A stretch of 64,000 nt of DNA from Molossus alvarezi (lineage: Eukaryota; Chordata; Mammalia; Chiroptera; Molossidae): assembly GCA_037176705.1 (NCBI GenBank), contig CM073893.1, forward strand, positions 16,058,074-16,122,073, in the 5' to 3' direction. Of the stretch, positions 45,336 through 56,571 are shown piece by piece (position 1 is the stretch's first letter; every line of letters begins with the position of its first letter). The position numbers were made by a program, and so were the translations under genes. Under the pieces are notes generated by a model. It was not told the origin of the DNA, made no database searches, and saw only the letters and a list, made by a program, of their open reading frames with translations.

Positions 45336-46145
45336 TTTGGCTGTCACAGTGGGCTTTGGAGCCTGTCAAGTTTTCCCTTGGGTGTTGGTGTTCTGCTGTT
45401 TGTGGCTCCCTCTCCTGGGTTTAGATGAGCGAGGGAGGACCCATGTTAAACACCACTGTCAAGTCTTACTTTCTTGGTTAAAGTTGCTAGCCCAGGAAAG
45501 GTACTGTTATCCTCTAGTTTTTGCCTGGAGGCTAGCAGTCGAGGTTACTTGATGAGTTTTGGGTTGTCAGTTGATTGAAAAACTCCCTCAGGTGCTCAGC
45601 ACAACGGGATTTCACGAGGGTGGGGCAGATGCTGGTTGTTAGTGAGCCTCAATTAGCACTTCAATGGCCCACAGGGTGGGGTTTGATCTCCGAGGGAGGG
45701 GCTGCTGCCTCTCCCCAGAGCCCTGGGAAGGAGCAATATGGCCACCGTCCTGTGTGGCTGCACTCAGCAAAAGCTCTGAGCGCCCTCCAAATCCCGAGTG
45801 TCCCAACACAGTTCCAGTCCACTCTGCCCTCCCTCTGCCGGAGCCCAAGGTGAGTGGCTGTGGCTGTTTCAGCCTCTGTCCCGGCTCTGTGCTGTAGAGC
45901 CGCCTGGGAGTGTAACCCGAGGGCGCCGCTCCCAGCCGAGGCTGCTGCCGAGCTGCTGACCGTGGGCTCCCAGCCCCTGTCTCGCGCCTTCGCAAGCCTA
46001 CCGAGTCGGTGTCCCTCGTTATAGGGTCCTCGCAAGCTGCTTTTCTGTTGCTTTTTCCCGTCAATTTGTCTCTGTTATAGTTGTAATTCCAGTTTGGTTC
46101 TGGGAGACGGTCTGTGTAGCTTCCGTTCACCACGCTGCCATTTTT
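45336..46145 (-). promoter_or_regulatory. L1-H short-form 5'UTR
   Basis: A leader of about 810 bases, the same architecture as L1-G. The terminal motif is ATGGCAGC (complement of 46134-46145), one change from ATGGCGGC. The antisense (plus) strand is open at 45575-45853 and 45664-45897. Confidence 0.72.
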
Positions 46146-46497
46146 CTCTCTCCTCATTCATTAATTTAATGGGCACTTACTACTGTGTGCCAGGAGTTCA
46201 AAATGGAGGTCTGTGACATGTACATAGTAATTAAAGATAAGGTAGTGTTCAGAAAGAGTTTCTAGAGCAAAACGAGCTTCAAGGAACATCAACACTTAAA
46301 GAATGAGTGGTGTAGAAGCCGGCAAAGAATACTGAAAGATGGGCCAAGAGGAAGAAAGAAACAGGGTAGTGAGCACCACAAAAACTCAGTGGAAAGAGTT
46401 TTTCTGGTGAATGTCAACTTTTGCTGAGAGTTTAGTTCAGGTGAATATTTAAAAGTGTCCATTAGATTTAGTGAGAAGAAGGTCACTGGTGACTTTG
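46146..46497. other. Host spacer, possible old repeat
   Basis: TCATTCATTAATTTAATGGGCACTTACTACTGTGTGCCAG at its start resembles the opening of the unassigned ancient repeat at 11165. Otherwise there is no feature. Confidence 0.4.
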
Positions 46498-46755
46498 GTG
46501 GGAGCATTTTTATTTATTTTTTGTAAAAAAAATATTTTTCTTTATTGATTTTAGAGAGAGAGGAACTGAGAAGGAGAGAGAGATTGAAACATTAATAAGA
46601 AAGAACATTGATTGGCTGCTTTCTGCATGCCCCACATTGCGGATCGAGCCCACAACCTGGGCATGTGTTCTGACCTGAAATTTAATCAGCAACCTCTTGG
46701 TACATGGATTGACACTCAACCACTGAGCCACACTGGCTGGACAGTGGGAGCATTT
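46498..46755 (-). mobile_element. Older Ves-type SINE, minus strand, with TSD
   Basis: The body is 46510-46743. The duplication GTGGGAGCATTT lies at 46498-46509 and 46744-46755. The word CTTTATTGATTTTAGAGAGAG on the plus strand marks the other (ATTGATTTT-tailed) Ves subtype. It is diverged. Confidence 0.9.
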
Positions 46756-47309
46756 GTAAATGAACATCTCTTGTGGGGAGACTCAGAAATCTGTTTTAAC
46801 ACATTTCACAAATGGAAGAGAGCCAGCGGCCCTGCCCTTTCACATAGGTCTTCCTTTGGACAGTTTGCTCTGCCATCTGGGCCACCCTCTTGCTAACCTC
46901 ATCACAGTGAGGTCTCCTGTTGGAGTTTTCCTGGATATTATATCTAAGTCAGCATTCCAAGGTCCCACTTGTCAGAGAGTGGAAACCCAATATAGGAAGA
47001 AGTAAAAGATATCTAAGGATCCAGCTAGGTTGATTGACTGAGCTGATGGTGATGCCATTAACCAAGATTTGAAAATAGGTTTAAATGAGAAAGAATGACA
47101 TCACAAGAACAAAGAGAAGAGCTTTAATCCTCAAAGAGTTTAAAAACAGGTAAATTGGAGAGAAGTATTTTCTGATATGTCTCCAGGGTAAAGCATGTCA
47201 TGATGAGTAGACAATTCTATTCTGTGGAGGCAGATTCATCCTTGTAAGGGAGAAGGATGATGCATTTTGCAACTGTGACATACCTTCATTTATTACCCAC
47301 TTTTGCTGA
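46756..47309. other. Host spacer without recognised feature
   Basis: No gene or familiar repeat seen. Confidence 0.5.
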
Positions 47310-48150
47310 TTCTTTAACTTACTTTTATGATTAAAACAACATTTTCTTATATTAGAGAACATGAAAAATAGGAAAAATATAAGAAAACAAAGCCACACAT
47401 AAGCATACAACCCAAATAAAATGAAAGTATATTACTTTTCAGTCTTTTAACAATATATTTATAATATGTGGATATACATATATATATAAAACTATATATA
47501 TATAATTATTCTTCAAATAATATATTTTAGCAACTACAGAATATTCTATTTTGGATATTTAGATAATTTCATTGTTTTGCTATTGTAAAATGACATTTAT
47601 ATGAACATTCTTGTCACAACTATGTATCTGCTTTTCTGATTGTTCACTTAAGGTATGTTCTTAAAAGCTGACTACTTGGTAAAGGGTGTTAAAACATTTT
47701 AACCCTTTAATTCATATTTCCAAATTGCCTTCCAGAGATATTGTCCCAATTTAATTCTCAATTGCAATCTTTGAAATGCCACATCTCCAGCATCCTTTTT
47801 GGGAAAAGACATGAGTTATTTTTTAAACATTGGCAATTTGGGGGAAAAACATATTATGCCATTGCTTTAATTTGCAATATTTTTGCTCACTAAAGACTTT
47901 AAAGACTACTGATCTGTTTATTAGTCAATTGTATTTCTTTTACTATTTCATATCATTTTTATATTAACATATTAATCTTTTGCCTGCCATATTAGCTGCC
48001 ATTATTTTTCTTCTTCTTTCTTCTTTAATCTGTTTGTCATTCTTCTACTTCAGGTTTTAAAATTTTTATACAGATGAGTCTATTATGTTTTTTCTTTGTA
48101 TTCCAGAGTTTTAAACTTAGAAAAACAATTGCGTTTTCACAAATAAAATA
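47310..48150 (-). repeat. Ancient LINE fragment (L1M/L1ME type), AT-rich
   Basis: On the plus strand, phrases such as GCTATTGTAAAATGACATTT, ATATGAACATTCTTGTCACA, TTCCAAATTGCCTTCCAGAG and ATTAATCTTTTGCCTGCC follow the order of an old L1 3' region read on the minus strand. It is highly diverged; the borders are approximate. Confidence 0.5.
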
Positions 48151-48166
48151 CATGTTTATCCACTAG

Positions 48167-48616
48167 TTCTTTTTTATTTATTTATTTTTGTTACAGATGT
48201 TTCTCCTTTTTTCCCATTGACACCCTTCTCCCGATTCGCACCCCCCCCCCACGGCATTGTGGTCTATGTCCTGGTTATACATACATGCATATAAGTTCTT
48301 TGGTTTATCTCTTCCCTCCCCAAAGACTCCCTCTTCTGGGGTTTGTCAATCTGTACCCTGCTTCTATGTCTCTGGGTCTATTTTGTTAATCAGCTTATTT
48401 TGTTCATTATATTCCACAAATAAGTGAGATCATGTGATATTTGTCTTTCTCTAATTAGCTTATTTCGCTTAGCACAATACTCTCCAGGGCCCTCCATATT
48501 GTCTCAAAGAATAAGAGATCTTTCTTTCTTACAGCTGCATAGTATTCCATTCTGTAAATGTACCACAGCTTTTTTTATCCACTCATCTACTGATGGACAC
48601 TTGGGCTGTTTCCAGA
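48167..48616 (-). mobile_element. L1-I: short 5'-truncated LINE-1
   Basis: About 450 bases with the same 3'UTR signature as D and H (TTTTTGTTACAGATGTTTCTCC), a C-run (G-run in sense) at about 48240-48252, and the last 200 bases of ORF2. It ends at GGGCTGTTTCCAG. It is a typical truncated insertion; no clear TSD was found. Confidence 0.92.
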
Positions 48617-49572
48617 AGGGAAATCAAAGGGGTTTCTGGCAAATCTGGGAGCTAAAAACCTCAAAATTGCTAACATGGTCTCATAAGAAAGTACAATTAG
48701 CTGGTCTGAAAACAGAAAAACTTGAAGATTGTTTCACAACATTCGATTTGTAGGTGACTGCTAGAGTGAATTGGACACTGTGAACTGTCAAAACTAAGGA
48801 ACAACAGCTTTCCCTTGCAGGACAAAGCCATGCACTGAGGAAAAACGGCTGGGGTATAATCCAAATTGAGCAAGATGTAGACAAGAAGTGGAAAAGAAAG
48901 AACATATTTGGTTCCCTTTAAAGACAAAGCCTGAAACACAGATATGTGGGCAGATGGTTTATTGGGGTCCATGGAGTAGGAGAGTGGAACTGATATAGTG
49001 AAGGTGCAAAATCCATTATAAAGATGTTTTATTTAAGCGACCTCCCCATGGGAAGCTGGGTCCCGATTCCACCAGACCTTACTAAGGGATTTATAGTGAT
49101 TTGCTATGTGGTCTATCATGTGATCAAACATGGGTCATGTACACTTTCCTCAGATATTTGGAGTGACAATCTTTTTCCCAAAAATGTTAATTTTTAATAA
49201 GTATCTTCAGTAGCTGCCATTACAGGATTATTTAGTCAGATTTATTATTATTTTTTTGCCATAAAGCTTCATTGAGAATAGTGGAAACCAGTTCCTGAGT
49301 AGATTTGTTCTGGCTGGTGAGAGTGGGTGGGAATGACTAAAGAGGGGTGCTGGAGTTAGAGATTGCTGGATACCACATCCATCCTCTGACAATTGAAGCA
49401 AACAAAAAATAATTATTCAAACAATATAATTTAAAAATATGGATATATATTTATGTATATATATCTATATATGTATATGTGACATACATAAGAAAAATTC
49501 AGTGTATTATCTATTAAATTAAAAATTAATAACAAATGTTCCAAGTATTGGCTTTTTGAATGCATTTTAATC
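48617..49572. other. Host spacer without recognised gene
   Basis: Contains an AT dinucleotide-rich stretch at about 49430-49495. Otherwise nothing is recognised. Confidence 0.5.
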
Positions 49573-49821
49573 GACATTCAACCCTGGCCATTGTGGCTCA
49601 GTTGTTTGGAACGTTGTCCCATGTACTGAAAGGTCACAGGTTAGATTCCCGGTCAGGGCACACAACTAGGTTGCAGGTTTCGCCCCAGGGGGGCACGTAT
49701 AAGAGGCAAGCAGTTGATGTTTCTCTCTCACACTGATGTTTTTTGCTCTCTCTTCCTTTCTTCCTCTCTCTAAAATCGATGAACCTATCCTAGGGTGAGG
49801 ATTAAAAAAAAAGATATTCAA
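49573..49821 (+). mobile_element. Older Ves-type SINE, plus strand
   Basis: The body is about 49582-49812, starting ACCCTGGCCATTGTGGCTCAG and ending GGGTGAGGATTAAAAAAAAA. The likely duplication is GACATTCAA / GATATTCAA (49573-49581, 49813-49821), with one mismatch. Confidence 0.88.
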
Positions 49822-51264
49822 GTTTGGAGAGTAAAACAGACACTGCATATGAAATTACAATGGCTCATAAAGCACTGATTATTAATTAGGTTGCAAAGGA
49901 TGTCATTGCTCAGAACTTGCCCTGGCCTCACTTCAGCACATAACAGCCATCATTCAAGGCATATGCCTATATGGCTGTCATGTGCTATATTGACATATAT
50001 ATATTTATCAAAACTAATGAGCAACATAATATGTATATGTATCATTATATAATCATTATGTGTATGATTTTATGTACATGTATGCATATTATATAATATG
50101 TATAATATGTTTATATGTATATTATATAAGACATGTATATTACATAATACATTATGTATGTATATATTTGATTGCCATATATTTATGATTATTATTCTGT
50201 ATGGATTCACCATACATGAGTATGGATATGGTGAATTAGTTATAACAGTCATAGTCTCACAGGTTCTTGAAACATGATTACAAATATTTAAAATTAACTG
50301 ATACATGGACAAATGTGGCAGAGTCACAAAATTCTGTTTCAATACAAGGTATATGCTTTCCACACAGTGATTTAATTTATAATCCTTGTAGCACAGTTTG
50401 TCCCTGTTTATATTCATTTCAGCTGGATATGAGGTTGGCTTTTGCCATGAGGGGCCTGGAAATGTCACTGACTATTGCTCTTTTCCAGTCTCTTATTCAT
50501 GAAAGATGCCTTTTAGAATGTCCCATATTTCACGTTAATCAAAGCCAGCTGATTGGATGTGTTTTTATGGGTATGATCTCCCTCTTCATCCTGCTTGGGT
50601 TTGAACATTCAAACTCAGTCCACTGTTCTTGTTTTAGTAAGAATGGCAGATGAACTGACTGAAGGGCATAAGGATGAACAGTTCAGCAGCAAGGACTCAG
50701 GTAATGGGTGTGGCACAATCTGCTTTTGAAAGATGATATAAGTTTTTACACAGCACTCTGAACATTATTTGGGGCCTAAAATGGAGATCATAAGTGGAAA
50801 ATTAGAGAGGCTTCAAAGGAAGCAGGTGCTGTGTGGCAGAGACCTCATTACTTGAGTAACAATAATAGTGCTCATTGGTCCCCTTAAAAGCATATGGCAC
50901 TGAATTATTCTGGGCTTTCAGCCGTCCATGGCCTCAGGCTCATAGTTTTCTGGACCGCTCTCCCACCTGTGCAGAGGAAATCTTCATCATGGTCGACAGC
51001 TTTCTTGGTCACTCTGAAGATTGGGTGTGGTAACCAAGACAGTTTTCGTAGAGGCAACAAAGGTCCTTGATGAAGTGAATAATCAGAAGGTGAAAACCTT
51101 TTCTTCTCCTTTTACCCAGGATTCAGCTGCTGGGTGGGCAAAAGCAAACATGGGCTCCAAGGCCTGAAGTTGACTCACAAACTGATTTGGTAGATAATGT
51201 TGCTGAGAGAAGGAGCATTCCTCCCAGTTTGGGAAGGTGCCCAATCATAATAATGGCCACATCA
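49822..51264. other. Host spacer with an AT-rich block
   Basis: The stretch 49990-50175 is dominated by TATATG/ATATAC words. The frame 50267-50653 is open for 128 codons but shows no domain that I recognise, and opposite-strand frames overlap it. No gene is called. Confidence 0.5.
49990..50175. repeat. AT-rich low-complexity sequence
   Basis: Degenerate (TATATG)n-like sequence with many short palindromes. Confidence 0.8.
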
Positions 51265-51470
51265 AGTATAATAGCTGTTACTATTCATTAAACACATTCC
51301 AGAGGCTAAGTGCTTTACAAAAACCTCCTCTAATCCTCTCAATAAGAAATACATTAGTTTTTACTAATACTTTTTAGACACAGAAACACACTCAGGAGGT
51401 TTAACAATTTTCCAAAATCATAGTGCTGATGTAAATGCTAAGCCAAGTCTGCCTGGCACAAAGTCTCAAG
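51265..51470 (-). repeat. MIR SINE
   Basis: Plus-strand words ACTATTCATTAAACACATTCC, TAAGTGCTTTACAAAAACC, CTCTAATCCTCTCAATAAG, AGACACAGAAACACACTCAGG and CATAGTGCTGATGT follow the MIR order in reverse orientation. Diverged, as expected for this old family. Confidence 0.65.
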
Positions 51471-51513
51471 TTCTTAACTATTTTTGTATTATGTCATAAT
51501 AAATCATACCAGC

Positions 51514-51935
51514 CTCTATTTATTGAATTACTATCAAGTACCAGATAGTAATTATATGGTCATTGTTGCTAATTTGGCAAAGTAGTGCTACCACTATTCC
51601 CATTTAAAAAAAATGTTTTTATTGATTTTTTTTAGAGAGAGAGAGAGAGAGAAACATCGATGAGAGAGAGAGCTACACCTATTGGCTACCTCCTGCACGC
51701 CCCCTATTGAGGATTGAGCCTGCAACCTGGACATGTGCCCTGACTGGGAATCGAATCGGGACCTCTCAATGCACTGAGCTACAACTGGCTGGGTGCCACC
51801 CTTATTTTATAGATGGTGAAACAAAGGTTCAAGAAGGATTAATAATTTCCCCAAAGTCACATAGCTAGTAATTTGGAGATATTGTGTTCAACACCAGGTC
51901 TGTCGGCTCCAAGACCCATCCTTTTCCCATCAAGG
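51514..51935 (-). repeat. MIR SINE, split by a Ves SINE
   Basis: Left part 51514-51605 (TATTTATTGAATTACTATC..ACTATTCCCATTT) and right part 51794-51935 (TATAGATGGTGAAACAAAGG, CCCAAAGTCACATAGCTAG) form one MIR in reverse orientation once the Ves copy at 51606-51793 is set aside. Confidence 0.72.
51606..51793 (-). mobile_element. Ves-type SINE inserted in a MIR
   Basis: Reads on the minus strand from CCAGCCAGTTGTAGCTCAG to AAAATCAATAAAAACATT. The flanks CCACTATTCCCATTT and CCACCCTTATTTTA may be a decayed duplication of the MIR target. Confidence 0.88.
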
Positions 51936-52885
51936 CACACTGACTTCCGGCGTCAAGGACATTCTTGGGTATGAAGAGAAGTGTGCTCATTGAGGACAGT
52001 TTCCCTGATTTCCCCAATGGAACTGGAATTACTTTTCAACTTTATTTGTCTAGGAAAATTTATACAAAAGAAAAAGAACATAGCATAAGTTCTTGGAAAT
52101 GGAATGCCTTGGGCTTAATGTATCCCCTGTGAATGCAGAATGTATCAGCCAAAACAGATGGCTGGTCTTGTGTAGGCAGAGAGTGCAAGGAATTTTGAAA
52201 GCCCAGCATCAGACAAGGCATGGGAAGTCAATTCTCAGGGCTGAATTTCACAGTTTGTAAAGGGAACATTTGGAAGGCTGATGGAGAAGGCAGCTTGCCT
52301 TCAGAAATAACATGTAACTGTGATTTCAGAATATTGATGTGGGTCCTATATTCCTGACATGGGTCCATTGCATTCTAATGACACTGAAGGGTGGCCCTTT
52401 GGTTGGATCTACTGTCTGTGTGCTGCTGAACCAGGTGTGGACACTCAGTACATCAAAGGCTGCATCAGAAGCTTGACTTCTTCCCCAAAGGCACATATTC
52501 CTACCTAGGAATAATTTGGGACACTTTGATTACATCATGAGGAAGTGGTCAGGACAAAGAGACAGTGAAATAGACCCCTTAGAGCAGAGGCAATTTTGTG
52601 AGAGGAAGACATTTTTCTAAATGCATTGCTTTTTTTTTTTCAATATGCACTAGAAGAGCTCCTATCCCTATGAATCCCCTTTTATTATTTGTTTTTTCAG
52701 CAAGGGAGCAAACAGTAGGCCAGAGAAAATTACTGTTATACAACTTATCATCTGAAAGTTAATTAAGAAGTCAAGTCTAGGGAGTGCTATGTTGTGGGAG
52801 TTCTCAAATTTTGAGGGTGGCATGAGATAGACCCTGGTCAAAGTTCAGGAAAAGAGCAGAAGAGACATGGACTAGTGAAGGGTAT
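51936..52885. other. Host spacer without recognised feature
   Basis: No gene, RNA or familiar repeat. Confidence 0.5.
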
Positions 52886-52887
52886 AT

Positions 52888-53760
52888 TTTAAAAATTGGG
52901 TTGAGTGTATTTTGACTATTGAGTTATAGGAATTCTTTATATCTTTTGAATATTAACCCCTTATCAGATATATAGTTTGTAAATATCCTCTCATTCTATC
53001 TATAGGTTGCCTTTTCACTATGTTGATTGTTTTCTTTGTTGTGCAGAAGCTCCAGAGTTTGATGCAGTCCCACTTGCTTATTTTAGTTTTTGTTGCCAGT
53101 ACTTTTGGTGTCATATCTATAAAATCATGCCAAGACCAATGTCATAAAGCTTTCCCCCAAAAGGTTTTCTTCTAGGATTTTTACAGTTTTAGGTCTCTAA
53201 TCCATTTTGAGTTTATTTGTTTGTATGGTGTAAGCTATGGGCCCAATTTCATTCTATTACATGAGGATATCCAGTTTTTTCAACACCATTTGTTGAAGAG
53301 ACTGTGCTTTCCACATTGTGTATTTTTGGCTCCCTTATTGAAAAGTAGTTGACCATATCTGCATGGATTTATTTCTTGGTTCTGTATTCTGTTCCATAGA
53401 AATAAAATTAACTAAGAAGGTAAAGATTTTTATATTAAAAACTACAAAACTTGGATGAAAGAAATTAAACAAGACAGAAACAAATGGAAAGCCATCTTGT
53501 GTCCATGGATTGGAAGACTTAGTACTGTATTATTAAAATGTCCATGCTATCCAAAGCTATCTGCAGATTCAATGCAATCCCTATCAAAATTCCAAAGAAT
53601 TTTTTTTTACAGGAATAGAAAAAAACAATTTGTAGTTCATATGAAACACAAAAGACCATAAATAATTACGTGAATCCTAAGAACAAAGATGGAGGCATCA
53701 CACTACCTGACTTCAAAATACATTATGAAGCTACAATAATCAAAATTGCATGGGACTAGA
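52888..53760. mobile_element. L1-J: old LINE-1 fragment with 5' inversion (twin priming)
   Basis: The stretch 52888-53398 is ORF2 C-terminal sequence read on the minus strand. The stretch 53400-53760 is the adjacent, more 5' part of ORF2 read on the plus strand (MKEIKQDRNKWKAILCPWIG, then [14 protein letters not shown] and KIAWD-like words). In L1 coordinates the outer end of the plus segment (GCATGGGACT) is next to the start of the minus segment (complement of ATTCTGTTCCATAG), so the 5' piece is inverted. The 3'UTR is missing on the left. The family is older than A-H. Confidence 0.85.
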
Positions 53761-55100
53761 GCAACCTAGAAGAAGCTCACACCACTTCCACTTAATTACC
53801 GTCTGTCAAACTTTATTCCATGACTACAACCTGTTGCAAGGAAGGCTGGGAAATGTAACCTTGATTTTGGGAAACCATGTATTCAGCTAAAATTGACTGA
53901 GAAGTGAGAATAGTAACTGAGATAACCAGCAATAGTTGGCACATAGGACTTTACAAGACAATTGGAAACTGCTTATTCCATCTAAATAACTGATCATCTA
54001 AATAAATCTTATCTTTGCCTCTTACTAACCGGACCTCACACAGGTGAGTTTTCTTGTCTACAAAATAGAGATAGGAAACGGAGATTAATGTTTATAAGGT
54101 GTCTGTTAAAGCTTTTGGTACATAGAAAGTGGTTGGCACTGTGGGGGCCCTTTCTTCTCCACTTTAGAGAAAGTTTACTGGCTAGTCCATCAGAAAGGCT
54201 GTATTGTGTAGCTAGCTGAAAGCTTGGAACCCAGATGTGTTTGGGGGAATTTCTTCTGGCCAGACACACACACTGACAGGCAGCAGCTGGAGAGCTTAAG
54301 ATAAATGATTTTGAAAGCTTCTCCTTGAACATACAGAGCTCACAGTGATTAAAAACAAAAGCCATAAGGCATGTACAGTACATTGAAAGCCTGGTAATCA
54401 CGTTAGAAAAGTGTGTCATCTTCTACATACCTGGGTAGAATCAGAAACCCCTAGAGTTGATTAGTTGAGGACTAATCGGGCATTTATGCCTGTATAAAAG
54501 ACATCTACCCAGAAGATTAAAAAGTAATAAATGGAGTACCGAGACTTTTCTAACCACAGAAATTGGATTTAAAGCCCATTGGTCAGTTTTCTGTCATGTT
54601 GCCTCATGAAGAGACTTACCTTCCCCAGGAGCTGGCCTGTCCTCCATCCTGAGCAGCAAGCAGCCCCCTTGCCATCCCTGGAAGGGAAGGCCAGGTCTTC
54701 AGTGGCCAACTCATTAGGCTCTGTTTCAGGGAGAGATCTGGGGAATCCTAGAATCATGGGCTTCATAACTATTGCCACTAGACAGATATCTAAACAGGGA
54801 TTTTCAACTTTAGAAGGTGTTTTACATACTTTCTTCCAGAAATCCATTCCTTTCTCTGACTTTCTAAAGACACCCTCCCAACACTCCCTGAGAGGTGTAT
54901 GTGAAACATGTGTATGTGTAAGAGAGAGTGTTCGAATGTATGTATGGAGTTCAAATGCAGCAAACTCCAACTGAATTCTTTGGACAGAATTACTTGATAT
55001 TTGCAGTTTTAATTTTAGTCTTTGAGAAATACTGGATAATCGAATGTTTCATATTTGAATATAGAATTGAGACTTGCTATGGCAATCGTGTTTATCATAT
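53761..55100. other. Host spacer, possible MIR near 54005-54150
   Basis: TTTGCCTCTTACTAACC, GAGTTTTCTTGTCTACAAAATAGAGATAGG and GGTACATAGAAAGTGGTTGGCACT faintly follow plus-strand MIR. The two opposed 130-codon frames at about 54570-54970 overlap on opposite strands and show no known domain. Confidence 0.4.
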
Positions 55101-55324
55101 AGAAAGTTTAAACTCGCCTGGCTGGTGTGGCTCAGTGGATTGAGTGGTGTTCCATGGACTAAGAGGTACAAGTTTGATTCCCAGTCAGGGCACATGCCTG
55201 GGTTTCAGGCTCTATCCCCAGTGGGGGGTGTGCAGGAGGCAGCTATCAATGTTTCTCTCTTCCTTCCTCTCTCTCTAAAAATAAATCAATAAAAACATAT
55301 TGAAAAAAAAGAAAGTTTAAACTC
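55101..55324 (+). mobile_element. Older Ves-type SINE with perfect 15-bp TSD
   Basis: The body is 55116-55309 (GCCTGGCTGGTGTGGCTCAG to AATAAATCAATAAAAACATATTG). The duplication AGAAAGTTTAAACTC lies at 55101-55115 and 55310-55324. Confidence 0.95.
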
Positions 55325-55612
55325 ATACTTTTTTGTTTTGTTTTATTAATTCTCACCTGAGGTTATTTTTTCCATTGATCTTTAGATAGAGTGGCAGAGA
55401 GGGAGGGAGTAAGAGGGAGGAAGAAAAAAAAACATCAATGTGAGAGAGACACATTGATTGGTTGCCTCCTGCAAAACCCTGAGCGGACCCAGGGATCGAA
55501 CCTGCAACCCAGGTCCATGCCCTTGACTGGGAATTGAACCTGTGACCCTTCAGTCTGAGGGCTGTTGCTCTAACCGCTGAGTCAAACTGGCCAGGACCTC
55601 ATGCTTGTTTTT
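55322..55612 (-). mobile_element. Ves-type SINE inserted next to the previous SINE's TSD
   Basis: The body is about 55338-55597, minus strand, ending GTCAAACTGGCCAGGA on the plus strand. The duplication CTCATACTTttttGTTTT / CTCATGCTTGTTTTTT is imperfect. Its left copy begins inside the right TSD of the 55116 SINE, so this SINE landed almost exactly at the border of the earlier one. Confidence 0.88.
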
Positions 55613-55759
55613 TAAACAATATTTTTATTGTAAATTCATTTTGCATTTTGAAGTAAAGAAAATGCTGAAAAGAACACTGTTTTATTTAAATCCCAGCTAC
55701 TCTACTTCTTTGCTTTCTGAACTGGGGATGGGTAACTTCTCTTCGTCAGTGTCTCTTAT

Positions 55760-55892
55760 TTAAACCCTACCACCAGGATTAAGTTCCATTAAAGCAGACA
55801 CATTTTCTTCTTGATTACTGATGTATCCCCTATATTTAGAACAGTAGTAGGCCCATAATATGTTTTCAATAAATATCTACTGGATGAATCAG
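55760..55892 (+). repeat. L2 LINE 3' end
   Basis: ACTGATGTATCCCCTATATTTAGAACAG, TAGTAGGCCCATAATATG and TTCAATAAATATCTACTGGATGAAT follow the conserved L2 3' terminus. Confidence 0.65.
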
Positions 55893-56030
55893 TTAACTGG
55901 GAATAATAATTCTGTCTCCTGGGATTATTATGAAGATTAAATAAGACAATATATGCAAAGCATCTGGCCCCGAGTATGGCTCTTAGTGAGTGCTTATTTA
56001 GTGGTGACTGTCTTTATTTGGAAGTCTCTA
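55893..56030 (+). repeat. MIR SINE 3' part
   Basis: GGGAATAATAATTCTGTCTC, GGGATTATTATGAAGATTAAATAAG and TGCAAAGCATCTGG..GCTCTTAGTGAGTGCTTA match MIR in plus orientation. Confidence 0.65.
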
Positions 56031-56571
56031 CATTTGTATACTGTTGTGTTGATTAAAAACATGGCTTAAATGTAGTTTTATATTTAATTTTTCAAAAACC
56101 ATGATTACTGATTGCCATTGGGAAGAGATGAGCAGAACCTGCACTCAGGTCTTACCTGTGAGCACTGTGCAGAGACACATCCCATCAGCCACAGCTGCTG
56201 CTCTTGCCGTGGTGACCAGAAAGTCCCCTGTTGTTACACCGGTGCACATGTCCTCGCCTCACACGACTCAGTAACGCCATCAGCGCAGCTGCCACTCTTC
56301 CTAAACTGCTCTCCGCAGTTGGTGTCCAGGACACCCACACTTTCTTGAGTTTGGTTCTACCTCACTGCTTGCTTCTTCTTGGCCCTCTTTGCTTGTTCCT
56401 ATTTTCTTCCAACCCTACTAAGCTGCCCTGAGTCCTTGGGCCTCTCTATCTGTATATCTCCCTGTGTTGTTCAGGGACCTGATGGGAAAAATTTAGGTAA
56501 TTTGAGGTGAGTTTAATAATGAGATTTTTTTATAAAGATGTGAACACAGTTTAGGAGCATCAACAATCACT
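56031..56571. other. Host spacer without recognised gene
   Basis: Moderately GC-rich around 56130-56450. The frames 56112-56348 and 56231-56431 have no recognised domain. Confidence 0.45.

Larger units (their letters stand above)
40352..46145 (-). mobile_element. L1-H: full-length LINE-1, minus strand; least damaged copy
   Basis: The 3'UTR is 40352-40606, ORF2 40607-44408, ORF1 44454-45335 (a Met 12 bases upstream opens the same frame at 45347) and the 5'UTR 45336-46145. The 5' terminus on the minus strand reads GAAAAATGGCAGCGTGGTGAACGG, the same start as A and G. I could not find a clear target-site duplication. It has the longest surviving ORF1 and RT frames in the window but still carries stops, frameshifts and a small deletion. 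Confidence 0.95.

Noticed and set aside
50267..50653. 128-codon plus-strand frame
   Set aside because: No recognised domain, an unremarkable composition and an opposite frame at 50070-50468. Not called as a gene.
54569..54974. Two opposed frames of about 130 codons
   Set aside because: They overlap almost completely on opposite strands, have no recognisable motif, and lie in ordinary non-coding sequence.
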